From contig CM060463.1 of assembly GCA_030544235.1 (NCBI GenBank), forward strand, positions 20,357,690 to 20,421,689: a stretch of DNA of 64,000 nucleotides. Direction: 5' to 3'. Of the stretch, positions 25,645 to 34,993 are shown piece after piece (the stretch's first letter is position 1; each line of letters starts with the position of its first letter). A program made the position numbers and the translations under genes. Source of the stretch: Lepturacanthus savala (taxonomy: Eukaryota; Chordata; Actinopteri; Scombriformes; Trichiuridae). The notes under the pieces were generated by a model. It was not told the DNA's origin. It did no database searches and saw nothing but the letters and a program-made list of their open reading frames with translations.

Positions 25645-28222
25645 CAGGGGAAACCAGTAGGATCCAGTCTGATCCTACAGCCAGCTTGTCAGACCAGGTC
25701 CATAGTCAGTAAAGCTACAACTGTATTTATGTTAATATCACCTCTATCACTGAGTAATCTCCGGACTTATCTTGGCACCTCAAGTTGCTTTTTTGGCAGG
25801 ATGACAGCTCTACAGTCCCTGCAGTCATAAAATAGTTACAACACTTTAAAAAAAATGAATTATTGTGTTAGTCTGACGGAAATCTGACTTTTAAAGTGTA
25901 CGCGAACATGTTGGCTCGATTAAAATCAAACTTGCAAAGTCCGGCTAACACACTTAGATAATGCAATTGGAATCAAACCATTACCAGCTGCTCCTCCAGA
26001 CTAAAGCTGGAAGAGTTTTTCTGTCAATAAAGGTCAACCAATAAGGGCCCAAAACTAACAAGCTAAAGAGTGCATATCACCACCTATCATAGCGGAGGCA
26101 ACATGACTTCATCAATAAATAATTGATTTACCTCCCGTACATGCAGACTGGGACGGGAGACTACTCCAAGTTGAAAGACTAATCAAGCTATAACCGTTTC
26201 TCTTAGGTTATCGGGGACATTGCCTTTATACCGATTCCTCCTAGGAATGGAACATATTCCACATTTGGATATAATAACCGAAGGCTAAAGATTCCTGTTT
26301 TCTCTGACACTAAACCATTTTGTCTGTATATTGGAATTACACAAAATCTTTATTCTTTATTTTATTTTGTTATTTTTGCTTAGTCTGTTATTGTTGCGGC
26401 TGTAAAATGGTAACTCTGCCTTATACTGATTATATTATTTAGCCAGAAGAGGCGATGTCACCCAAAACACCACATTAAAATCTCTTTATACTCTGAAATA
26501 CATATATATTTAATTCATTATATTATATATCATAATCAGCATGCACTTGTTTGGAGTGGGCTTGAATATAACGCATGTTTCTTTATTTAGTGATGTATGA
26601 ATTGGTCCTTTCAATTAATTGGTGTCATAATTTAATATTGTGTCAAATATAATGACGACATCATGAGAGAATTAAGCTTGTGCCACAGTTCTATGACATT
26701 CCGGTGCCCCCTTTGGAGACACAAAATGGTTTAGTCCAGTCACACACTTTGTGCACTGACATGGATAGATGCCCACTGACATAGAGTATACAGGGCCCAA
26801 AATTTGGTGCTACACCCCTGTAGTTAGCTAACGTTACCAAAGGGCTAACGGGTCATTAGCTGGCTATGCATGCAGCCGGCATGGGCATGTCAACTGAGAC
26901 ATAGGTACATGCCTTGGCTACAAGGTTTTATTTGAGTCTTGTATATAACCGTATGCCTATATTAACCCATTTGAGTGTATATTTTTTTTTTATTAGCTTT
27001 TATGCACATAATTATATCAGTCAATCATCAATAACAATAATGTTATGTAATGACTATTTTAATTATACTATTAACAACTATTATAGTTCCCGCTTGCACA
27101 AATATGCCTGGTGTCTTCATATATATATATGGATGGATTGACTATGGTCTTGCATCTTTCTGGTAGCTATGCCCCCAACAACCACAATTTAGAGATCTCA
27201 AATGATGCAGCTTGACGTTCAGGACAGAAAAGACTTGGGCAAGGAAATGAGATGTGATCACAATGAATTTAGACAACTACTATAAAACACTTTTGAAGCT
27301 TTCTTTGGCTTCTTGGAACATAGCTCCAAGCATCATTAAATTAGAGGAAGAGCCTCACTGGTAGAGCAGAGCAACACCGAGTGACTGATTGACTCCCTGG
27401 GCTCTTATACAAAGAAATGATCCATTTATCATCTATGAAGGTTGCTACTAAGTCTTTCTGATTATACTCAAACCTTCTGGGAACAGAAAATGATACCGTG
27501 TAAGCAGCCATTCTGCAACATGAAACCGACAAGGTGAGCGAAACAAACTTAGTATTCCCACTGCATTGCAGGGGACAAATTACATAATCTATCATATATT
27601 AGGTTGTAAACAATTTCCACTGCGAGCCATTCTTAGAATTGGAGGGGAACAATGAGGAAAAAGTCCCCGTTGGTCACCCCAGGAGGTCAGTCTGCCAACA
27701 ATATTGCTTCGCTTCACCACTCACAAACATCACAATCACAAAACACTAACAGCAAGGACGAGAGAAGGGTAGGGTGGAAGACTGGTCTAGGTTTTGTAGG
27801 GACTTTGGTGTCAGACTGACACCAAAGCTGTAAGAACATTAACTCACCTGTCATTACTGACACTCAGAGATGTCACAGTGGGAACAAATACTCTTATCTC
27901 TATATCCAATTCCAAGCATTCAAGGTTTGAATCAGTTTTTTTATGCTGCCAGATGGACTTGCTTCTGGTTGACTGGTTTGGTCATTACTGCCAACACTAC
28001 TGTGTCTCCTTTTCTCCATCTGGGGGACAGTAAAGTAAGTTACTTTTTGGTAATTTTTTTCTATTGGGTTGCTGGATGTCCAAATAAATAGCAGCAAAAG
28101 TTACTTTGAGGCACCATGAGATAAGACAAAGCAACCTTATACCTAAATCATAATATCTCATAAATATGTCAACAACCAAATTATCAGTCATTTTCCAAAT
28201 CCCTTTAATTAATGTAATCGCA
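25642..28222. other. no gene recognised
   Basis: AT-rich sequence with scattered TTAGCTAACG-type motifs at about 26820. Nothing supportable. Confidence 0.55.
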
Positions 28223-28440
28223 AAAATAAAGAGGAAGCAATGCTGGCTGACGTCAGTGATATCACATTATGTAATATGGCTAATGTATGACCTACTGTAT
28301 GGTTAATTAACATATAGCTAGCTAACAAGCTAAAATAAAGAGGAAGCAATCCTGGCTGAATATCAGTGATATTAAACTTTGTTATGTGGCTAATGTATGC
28401 CCTAATGTATAGCTAATAAGGTAGCTTGTTATCTAGCCAT
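28223..28440 (+). repeat. tandem duplication, period 109 bp
   Basis: Two diverged units begin AAAATAAAGAGGAAGCAA at 28223 and 28332. Both continue with CTGGCTGA, ATCAGTGATAT, GTGGCTAATGTATG-type and GCTAGCTAACAAGCT / GTAGCTTGTTATCTAGC blocks. No open reading frame is shared. Confidence 0.75.
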
Positions 28441-29594
28441 TTCCTAACATTGGCTAACTCAAAATGTGACTAAATACAATGTAATGAAGATTGTGACAAC
28501 AATGAAATGTGACTTTACATAGTAGTATTTTCTTTTCAAACATAGATGAGCCGCACAAAGCATATCTCAGGCCATGATTACACATAGTAGGATATTTACA
28601 AAACCAGATATTTTCCCCTCATTCACACCACTTAGTTTTTTTTTTCATTTACAAAAACCCACATAAATGCACCTTTAAGAAGTACTATGATCATATCAAC
28701 CCTACAGGGGGCAGCTATGCAAGCCATTTATAAAGCCATGTTAGCCATGGGAAAAAAAACAACAAAGGACACTAGTTAGTTTCTCTTCCTTCCAAAAATA
28801 AAAGCATTAGTACAAACCAACACATCTGTAACAGCATCCATCTTAATCACAGTAGCCAAACAAACTGTAACCATAGGTTTCACACGTATGACACTAATGC
28901 ATTTTTTTTTTGTCAGTTACTGTGATGTTCTGCAGCCTCGACTCCATTTACCCCTGTCAAATCACTTCATTTTGGCTGTAGCTTTCAGGTATAATCATTT
29001 TCAGTTACTGAAGCTTAGTTTTTTGTGCAAACGTCCTAAATGCATAAAAATATAATTTCTGCTACATGTATATGGGGTGTCAGTACACAGGAAAGGGTAA
29101 AGTGGACTGAGGTTGCTCAACCGTTATTGGAGCACAGAGTGAAAAGGGCTGGGACTTAGGAAGGGTTACTTGGCTCAGTTGTTTTTCCAACTGTTAATGA
29201 AGGCAACACCAAACCAAAGTCAGAAAATAATCAGATATTTGAGGAGTAACACACAGTTATTCAAACTTCCTGTTTCATTAGAAGTGGATGTGCTGGAAAC
29301 CTATTGGCTTTAGGTGAGCTAAAAACAGCTCCTCTATTAAGCCTCTCCATGGTTGAAATCTGCTGACAGCAAGGGCACAGATCTCATTACAACTTAGAGG
29401 AGGTCCATGGTGCTTGGACATAAAGCTTTTCAGCCGCAGCTGGAGGAAAGAGAGACTGTCACAGACTTGTCAGGTTGTCTGGTAACTTCAGGACATCACT
29501 GATATCATCAGCGTATAACAAATTACCTGCTGTTCCAGACACGGCCATTAATAGCAGCTTATTGAATCACTTTTAAGTCATTAATATATATTTA
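28441..29594. other. no gene recognised
   Basis: A locally less AT-rich stretch at about 29290-29560 could be conserved non-coding DNA. This cannot be tested without alignment. Confidence 0.45.
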
Positions 29595-29990
29595 TGTATT
29601 TTACAGAGCTCTTCAGTGCACTCCAAAATTGAAATCTTAGCAGGGGAAAATATCTTGTATTTAACAGAATTAGTCCAATCTTAAGTAGAATTATCTTATA
29701 CTATTGGAAGATCATTTGACTTATTTTACGTTTTTCAAAACTTACTAGATAAAAATTCCAATGTATGGCATAAAAATACAACATTAAGATACATATATAA
29801 GTTACTTTAAGAAAACAAGACTAAATTGACCAAAATCAAGAAAAAAAAAACAAACAAACTTGAAACAGACAAAATGATCTGCCAATGGAATATGATATTT
29901 CAAGATATTTGTACTCAATATTTGATTAATTGGACCAAAAACAAAATATTTAACTTGTAAGTGAGTAAGTCTAATGTGGTGACTCAATCT
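29595..29990. repeat. short AT-rich repeat family C, copy 1
   Basis: Contains AGTGCACTCCAAAATTGAAA, TAGTCCAATCTTAAGTAGAA, TTATCTTATACTATTGG and GATCTGCCAATGGAATATGA. Block order and wording recur near 44725-45118, 51955-52150 and 63829-64000, and the ends resemble fish elements with CTGCAAAAA/TTTTTGCAG termini. Confidence 0.5.
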
Positions 29991-30029
29991 GTTTGTGTTT
30001 GTGTTTGTGTGTGTTTGTGTATAATCTAA

Positions 30030-30330
30030 TGATTATACTGATAGTCGATTAATCTATCAATTATTGAAGGGATTAATCGATTGGTCTGTAAAATGGTAAA
30101 AGTCTTCTTTTCCAGACCAAATTGTTTGACAGTCCACAACCCAAAGATTATTGGTTTACTACTATGTAAAGAAACTAAAGAAACTTTAGAAGATTCAAGA
30201 AACCAGAAAATATTCAGATTTGGGATGCTGGAACCAGAGAATGTGAACATTTACTTCTTAAAAATGACTTAAATCGTAATAGTTGGTGAATAATGTAATA
30301 ATTGGCAATTGTTTGTCCACTACTTGCATT
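30030..30330 (-). mobile_element. hAT-like MITE family, copy 2
   Basis: Reverse orientation. Shares CTTCTTTTCCAGACCAAA, CCCAAAGATTATTGGTTTAC and ATTTACTTCTTAAAAATGACT blocks with the copies near 32820 and 41250. It ends just before the Tc1 element that starts at 30340. Confidence 0.65.
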
Positions 30331-30339
30331 TATCAGATA

Positions 30340-31839
30340 CAGTGCATCCGGAAATTATTCACAGTGCTGCACTTTTTCCACATTTTTGAATGTTACAGCC
30401 TTATTCCAAAATGGATTCAATTCTACACACAACACCCGATAATGACAATGTGTATTTTTTTGAGATTTTTGCTAATTTATTAAAAATAGAAAAACTAAGA
30501 AATCACATGTACATAAGTATTCACAGCCTTTGTTCAATACTTTGTTGATGCACCTTTGGCAGCAATTACAACCTCAAGTTGTTTTGAATATGATGCCACA
30601 AGCTTGGCACATCTATCCTTGGGCAGTTTTGCCCATTCCTCTTTGCAGCACTTCTCAAGCTCCATCAAGTTGGATGGGAAGCGACAGTGCACAGCCATTT
30701 TCAGATCTCTCCAGAGATGTTCAATCAGAATCAAATCTGGGCTCTGTCTGGGCCACTCGAGGACATTCATAGAGTTGTCCTGAAGCCACTCCTTTGATAT
30801 CTTGGCTGTGTGCTTAGGGTCGGTTTTCATCCAGAATGTCTCTGTACATTGCTGCATTCATCTTTCCCTCTATCCTGATTAGTCTCCCAGTTCCTGCTGC
30901 TGAAAAACATCCCCATAGCATGATGCTGCCACCACCATGCTTGACTGTTGGGATGGTATTGTCCTGGTGATGAGCGGTGCCTGGTTTCCTACAAACATGA
31001 CACCTGGCATTCACACCAAGGAGTTCAATCTTTGTCTCATCAGACCAGAGTTACTCATGGTCTGAGAGTCCTTCAGCTGCCTTTTGGCAAACTCCAGGTG
31101 GGCTGCATGTGCCTTTTACTAAGTGGCTTCCGTCTGGCCACTCTACCATACAGGCCTGATTGGTGGATTGTTGCAGAGATGGTTGTCCTCCTGGAAGGTT
31201 CTCCTCTCTCCACAGAGGAACACTGGAGCTCTGACAGAGTTATCATTGGGTTCTTAGTCACCTCCCTGACTAAGGCCCTTCTCCCCTGATCGCTCAGTTT
31301 AGATGGCCGGCAAGCTCTAGGAAGAGTCCTGGTCGTTTGAACTTCTTCCATTTCTGGGTGATGGAGGCCACTGTGCTCAATGGGACCTTCAAAGCAGCAG
31401 AAATTTGTCTGTACCCTTCCCCAGATTTGTGCCTCGAGACAATCCTGTCTCTGAGATCTACAGACAATTCCTTTGACTTCATGCTTAGTTTGTGCTCTGA
31501 CATGACCTGTCAACTGTGGCCCCTTATATAGACAGGTGTATGTCTTTCCAAATCATGTCCAATCAACTAAATTTACTACAGGTGGACTCCAATTAAGCTG
31601 TAGAAACATCTCAAGGATGATCAGTGGAAACAGGATGCACCTGAGCTCAATTTTGAGCTTCATGGCAAAGGCTGTGACTACTTATGTATATGTGATTTCT
31701 TAGTTTATTATTTTTAATAAATTAAATAAAATGATGGGGTGTTGTGTGTAGATTTCTGAGGAAAGAAATGAATTGAATCCATTTTGGAATAAGACTGTAA
31801 CATAACAAAATGTGGAAAAAGTGAAGCACTGTTGCACTG
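30340..31839 (-). mobile_element. Tc1-like (IR/DR) DNA transposon, 1500 bp, complete ends
   Basis: A TA dinucleotide flanks each end (30338-30339 and 31840-31841). The termini are inverted CAGTGCA. The inverted repeats are long: about 30340-30534 on the left and 31666-31839 on the right. Each holds an outer and an inner copy of a TATTCACAG-type direct repeat on the left arm, the layout known as IR/DR. The right arm lacks about 15 bp present on the left between two CAGTGC motifs. A minus-strand transposase remnant fills the middle. The element is a non-autonomous relic unless transposase is supplied in trans. Confidence 0.92.
30534..31503 (-). pseudogene. Tc1/mariner transposase, frame-broken
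   Basis: Starts at MSEHKLSMKSKELSVDLRDR with the paired helix-turn-helix region (GYRQISAALKVPLSTVASIT) ending in a KKFKR basic patch. The frame changes near 31345 and again before and after the central block. DD34E landmarks are still readable: SDETKIEL (first Asp, about 31050), DPKHTAK (second Asp, about 30820) and IEHLWRDLK (Glu, about 30720). The C-terminus ends in KGASTKY near 30534. At least three reading frames are needed to follow it, so it cannot make a full transposase. Family assignment is sure; the exact subfamily is not. Confidence 0.9.
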
Positions 31840-31841
31840 TA

Positions 31842-32819
31842 GATTGCAACCATGGACAAGAGACTTATTGGGAGGGGTGTGGGGGTTATTCAGATTATTT
31901 TGTCCTGGGCCCGGCCAATGCTGTCAACAGCCCTGGTTATAACAATACAACAACTCCTGTTCTACTTCCAGTTTAGTCCCTGCACGCCATGCTTGACCCA
32001 TATCAGAGACAGAAGGGCTGTGTTGACAGAGCTGAAGTGGCTGTGTTAAGTGACTGAGACACTTTGACTCTCCTCCAACAGCGCTATGACTCAACAGCTC
32101 GATGAGGTCAACCCACATTTTGTCGAAGTCTGGCCAATAACTGTGTAAATGAAGGACTTTCATGTAAAACTGGTTCTCGGTTATTTCACGGCCCTGCCAG
32201 GAAAACCCTTTGATCTCAGTCATTAAAACTCCTCAGAGAAATTAGAAATTAGGAAGACTTTTTGTTATATGTATCCTGAGGAGCAATAAACACTTCACAA
32301 TTCAGGCAGTGAGTCAAACACAATCAGTTCTGTGTTTTCATTAAAAAAAATCAGATTTCTAAGCAGCTGGCAAAGTCTTCACATGCGGTTTGGAAATCAA
32401 TAAGAAAGGCTGATATTGTTTTGTGAGTTTTCTGATGATGGATATGCTTAAACAACACGTCTTTGGAAGTTTGTCAGTTGATACATTCCCTCAGTCAGGC
32501 TGGAACTCAAGGCAGGACTCCAAAAACCCCTAGACATCTTAACAGAATGACAAATGAATGGCTATGAAATTACAGAGAAACTATTCAAGCTCAGAGAGGG
32601 ACAGTAATTTGAACAATCTAAGGAAATGGGGGGAAAAAAAACACTATAAGAGGAAAAAGACTAATCACTACAGCAAAGAGAATAAGGCTAACACAAAAGG
32701 CTTAGAGAGGAGGAAATCCTGAACTGATCAAGAATTAACAAAAACAGCTCTCGCTAAAAGGTGGAGCATTTATAGTAAGCTATGAGACTTTTATCACAAA
32801 ATCAACATCACTCATAAGG
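31842..32819. other. no gene recognised
   Basis: Unique-looking sequence with a 99-codon minus-strand open frame at 31924-32223 (see findings). Confidence 0.5.
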
Positions 32820-33125
32820 TGATGATGGCTATAAACAACCTGAAAAGTATTTTTTTGTCCAGACCAAAGTCCACCCAAAGATCATTAGTTTACTATTATA
32901 GAAGACTAAAAAAACTAACTTTTCTCCTTAAAGATAACTCAATGATTCGATTAATTAATCAACTATCAAATATAGTTGGTGATTTATTGAATATGTTTTA
33001 TTTACCCTTTATTTAACCATGTTTAGTCCCATTGAGATTAAAGATCTCTTTTTCAAGGGTAGCAGAGTTACAATAAAAACTTAATAGTTGGCAACTAATC
33101 AATAAATCGACTAATCCCTGCAGCT
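32820..33125 (-). mobile_element. hAT-like MITE family, copy 3, with a nested insertion
   Basis: Family blocks (TTTTTTTGTCCAGACCAAAG, AAAGATCATTAGTTTACTA, AATCAACTATCAAATATAG) are interrupted at about 32995-33075 by an unrelated stretch (CCCATTGAGATTAAAGATCT, TTTTTCAAGGGTAGC). They then resume with AATAGTTGGCAACTAATC and end in CTGCAGCTCTAAG. Confidence 0.6.
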
Positions 33126-33387
33126 CTAAGGCTTGTGTGTATGAAATATTTACAGTTTTAGTTTGTAAGGAAGGAGATAACTTCACCTGCTCCTTAAAAA
33201 TTAAGTATTTTTCAGTGACAATTTTTTTTAAAATTGAAATGAATGAAAATAGAATAAAATCATATTCTTAAAATTGCACTTTTTTCCTTAGGCCAAAAAG
33301 GGGAGAAATGATGAGGATTCTTTAAATAAAGAAAAAAAAAATCAAGAGGACATGCTGTGATGCAGGCTGTATATTTTTATTGCCGTC

Positions 33388-33410
33388 TTTTTTTTTTTTT
33401 TTTTTTTTTT
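33388..33410. repeat. poly-T run (poly-A on the minus strand)
   Basis: 23 uninterrupted T. It is either a polypyrimidine tract ahead of the AG at 33435-33436 or the A-tail of a minus-strand retrocopy. Confidence 0.95.
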
Positions 33411-33436
33411 GCATCTGGATTTTTATCCTCCACCAG

Positions 33437-33592
33437 GGGGTCTGGAACGAAGTCTGGATTGTGGAGGACCCTCCCTGTCCAGGAGAGGACAACAGACGGT
33501 TCCGGTTTATTGTTGGCAGCGTGGAGCATTGGACCGACGACAGAGTTGTGATCCCCAGCTGCTGCGTAGAAAAATTCAGATCCGGCTCATAA
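33437..33592 (+). other. unidentified exon-like island (candidate terminal exon or retrocopy)
   Basis: After a T-rich tract and a CCACCAG acceptor-like site, an open frame of 51 codons begins GVWNEVWIVEDPPCPGEDNR and ends CCVEKFRSGS before TAA (33590-33592). An AATAAA follows at 33655-33660. The base composition is distinctly richer in G+C than the flanks and the translation is acidic/aromatic, unlike random AT-rich frames. I do not recognise the protein. The poly-T just upstream would instead be an A-tail if this were a minus-strand processed retrocopy or SINE. No upstream exon could be linked to it. Confidence 0.25.
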
Positions 33593-33660
33593 TATTTTAC
33601 AATGTGTTTATATTGTGCCCAGTTATTTATGCTACTTATTTGTTAGCCTATGATAATAAA

Positions 33661-34559
33661 TACAAACAAAGGTGAAATATAAATAGATTAGAACATTTTA
33701 TCTCTGTTGTTCTGCCAGTGGTTGTTAATATTTTACATCCTATGTTTATATTGCTCCTAGTTATGTTTATTGGTGTTTTATTGGCTCATACACATTTTGT
33801 TATTATTACAGATCTCACAGGCATTCATCAGATTATAGTATGAAACATGATCATAGTGGATGAGTGGATGAAAAAATGACATAATATGACACATAATACA
33901 TGTATAAATAATCACTGACATATAAAATAAATAAAATGAAAAAATAATAATCATTATATCAGATATCCAGTGAGTGGAAAACTTACAGTCCTTTGAATTT
34001 TCTGGATCTGTATAAATCACAAAAGTCACCAAAATGTTGTGAATGTAGATGGATGAACAAACCCATTTGTGAGTCAATAATACGCATAAAAAAATACTTA
34101 TTGCTCATATATGATGTCATGAGCATCTGTACAGATGTTCTTGACATGCAATTCTTGACAAAACTTGTCATAGGTCCCCTCTCTCGATGATGATGCTGTT
34201 ATCAATGGTTACCATGGTGATAACCTTTTTTGGGCTCATTTTCTATAGCACCATAAGTGCCAAACTGGGCGTTACATCCAGAGCTTTAAATAACAAACAG
34301 CACAACAACGTGATGTTGAGGAATCCCACTTGGCTGTAAAATAACATGGCGTGTTACAAAGCAGCGCCCAAAACCACAGAACCATGTGACCCACGAGACA
34401 CAGCGTTCAGTGATCCAGCGCGTCCAGATGTGTCCTCACCGGATTTGGTCAATAAGAAAATAAAAAACTGACATAATCTTTTTGACTCAGACCAAGTTGA
34501 TGTAATGTAAAGTAAGAGCCATCAACAGCATTTAACTACCACTTGATATACTATAGGAG
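33661..34559. other. no gene recognised
   Basis: AT-rich, with a near-palindrome at 34198-34224 holding an X-box-like GTTACCATGGT core. Confidence 0.5.
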
Positions 34560-34940
34560 CGTCTGTGTGTGTAATGGTGAAAAGTAACTAATTTACGTGT
34601 ATTTTAAATTGTATTGTATTTATTTGCACTATAATAATACAGAAACAAGTATGTGACAAAAAATGAACATAAAATGAAGATAAAGTAACAAATAAAAAAT
34701 AATAGTTTTGAGGCACTTGTTCTTTACGTGAGTATTTCCATTTGATGCTACTTTATGCTTTACTATATTTTGTAGGGACTTACTTTTTACTCCTTTTATT
34801 TGACAGCTTAAAACAACAGCTTACATAAAAACAAACTATTTTACTGTTTAAATTTTCATTCATTTCTTTTTGTTTTCTTTTTTTTTTCACTATTGGTGAC
34901 TTTTACTCAAGTAAAGGATCTGAATACTTTGTCTACCACT
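34560..34940. repeat. fish ACTCAAGTAAAGGATCTGAATAC-type element
   Basis: Starts GTAATGGTGAAAAGTAACTAA and ends CTCAAGTAAAGGATCTGAAT followed by TGTCTACCACTG, the wording of a very common fish short element. It ends directly at a (GT)n tract. Partial relatives (CTTTCTACTCCTTATATTT) are at about 37280 and 63778, and in reverse at about 38715. Confidence 0.5.
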
Positions 34941-34993
34941 GTGTGTGTGTGCGTGTGTGTGCGTGTGTGTGCGTGTGTGTATGTGTGTGTGTC
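34941..34993. repeat. (GT)n microsatellite with GC interruptions
   Basis: GT repeats broken at regular 10-bp steps by GCGT, suggesting a higher-order unit of GTGTGTGTGC. Confidence 0.95.

Noticed and set aside
25491..25712. 73-codon plus-strand open frame
   Set aside because: Dominated by Ile-Tyr from the (AT)46 tract.
30948..31289. 113-codon plus-strand frame in the Tc1 element
   Set aside because: Antisense to the recognisable minus-strand transposase.
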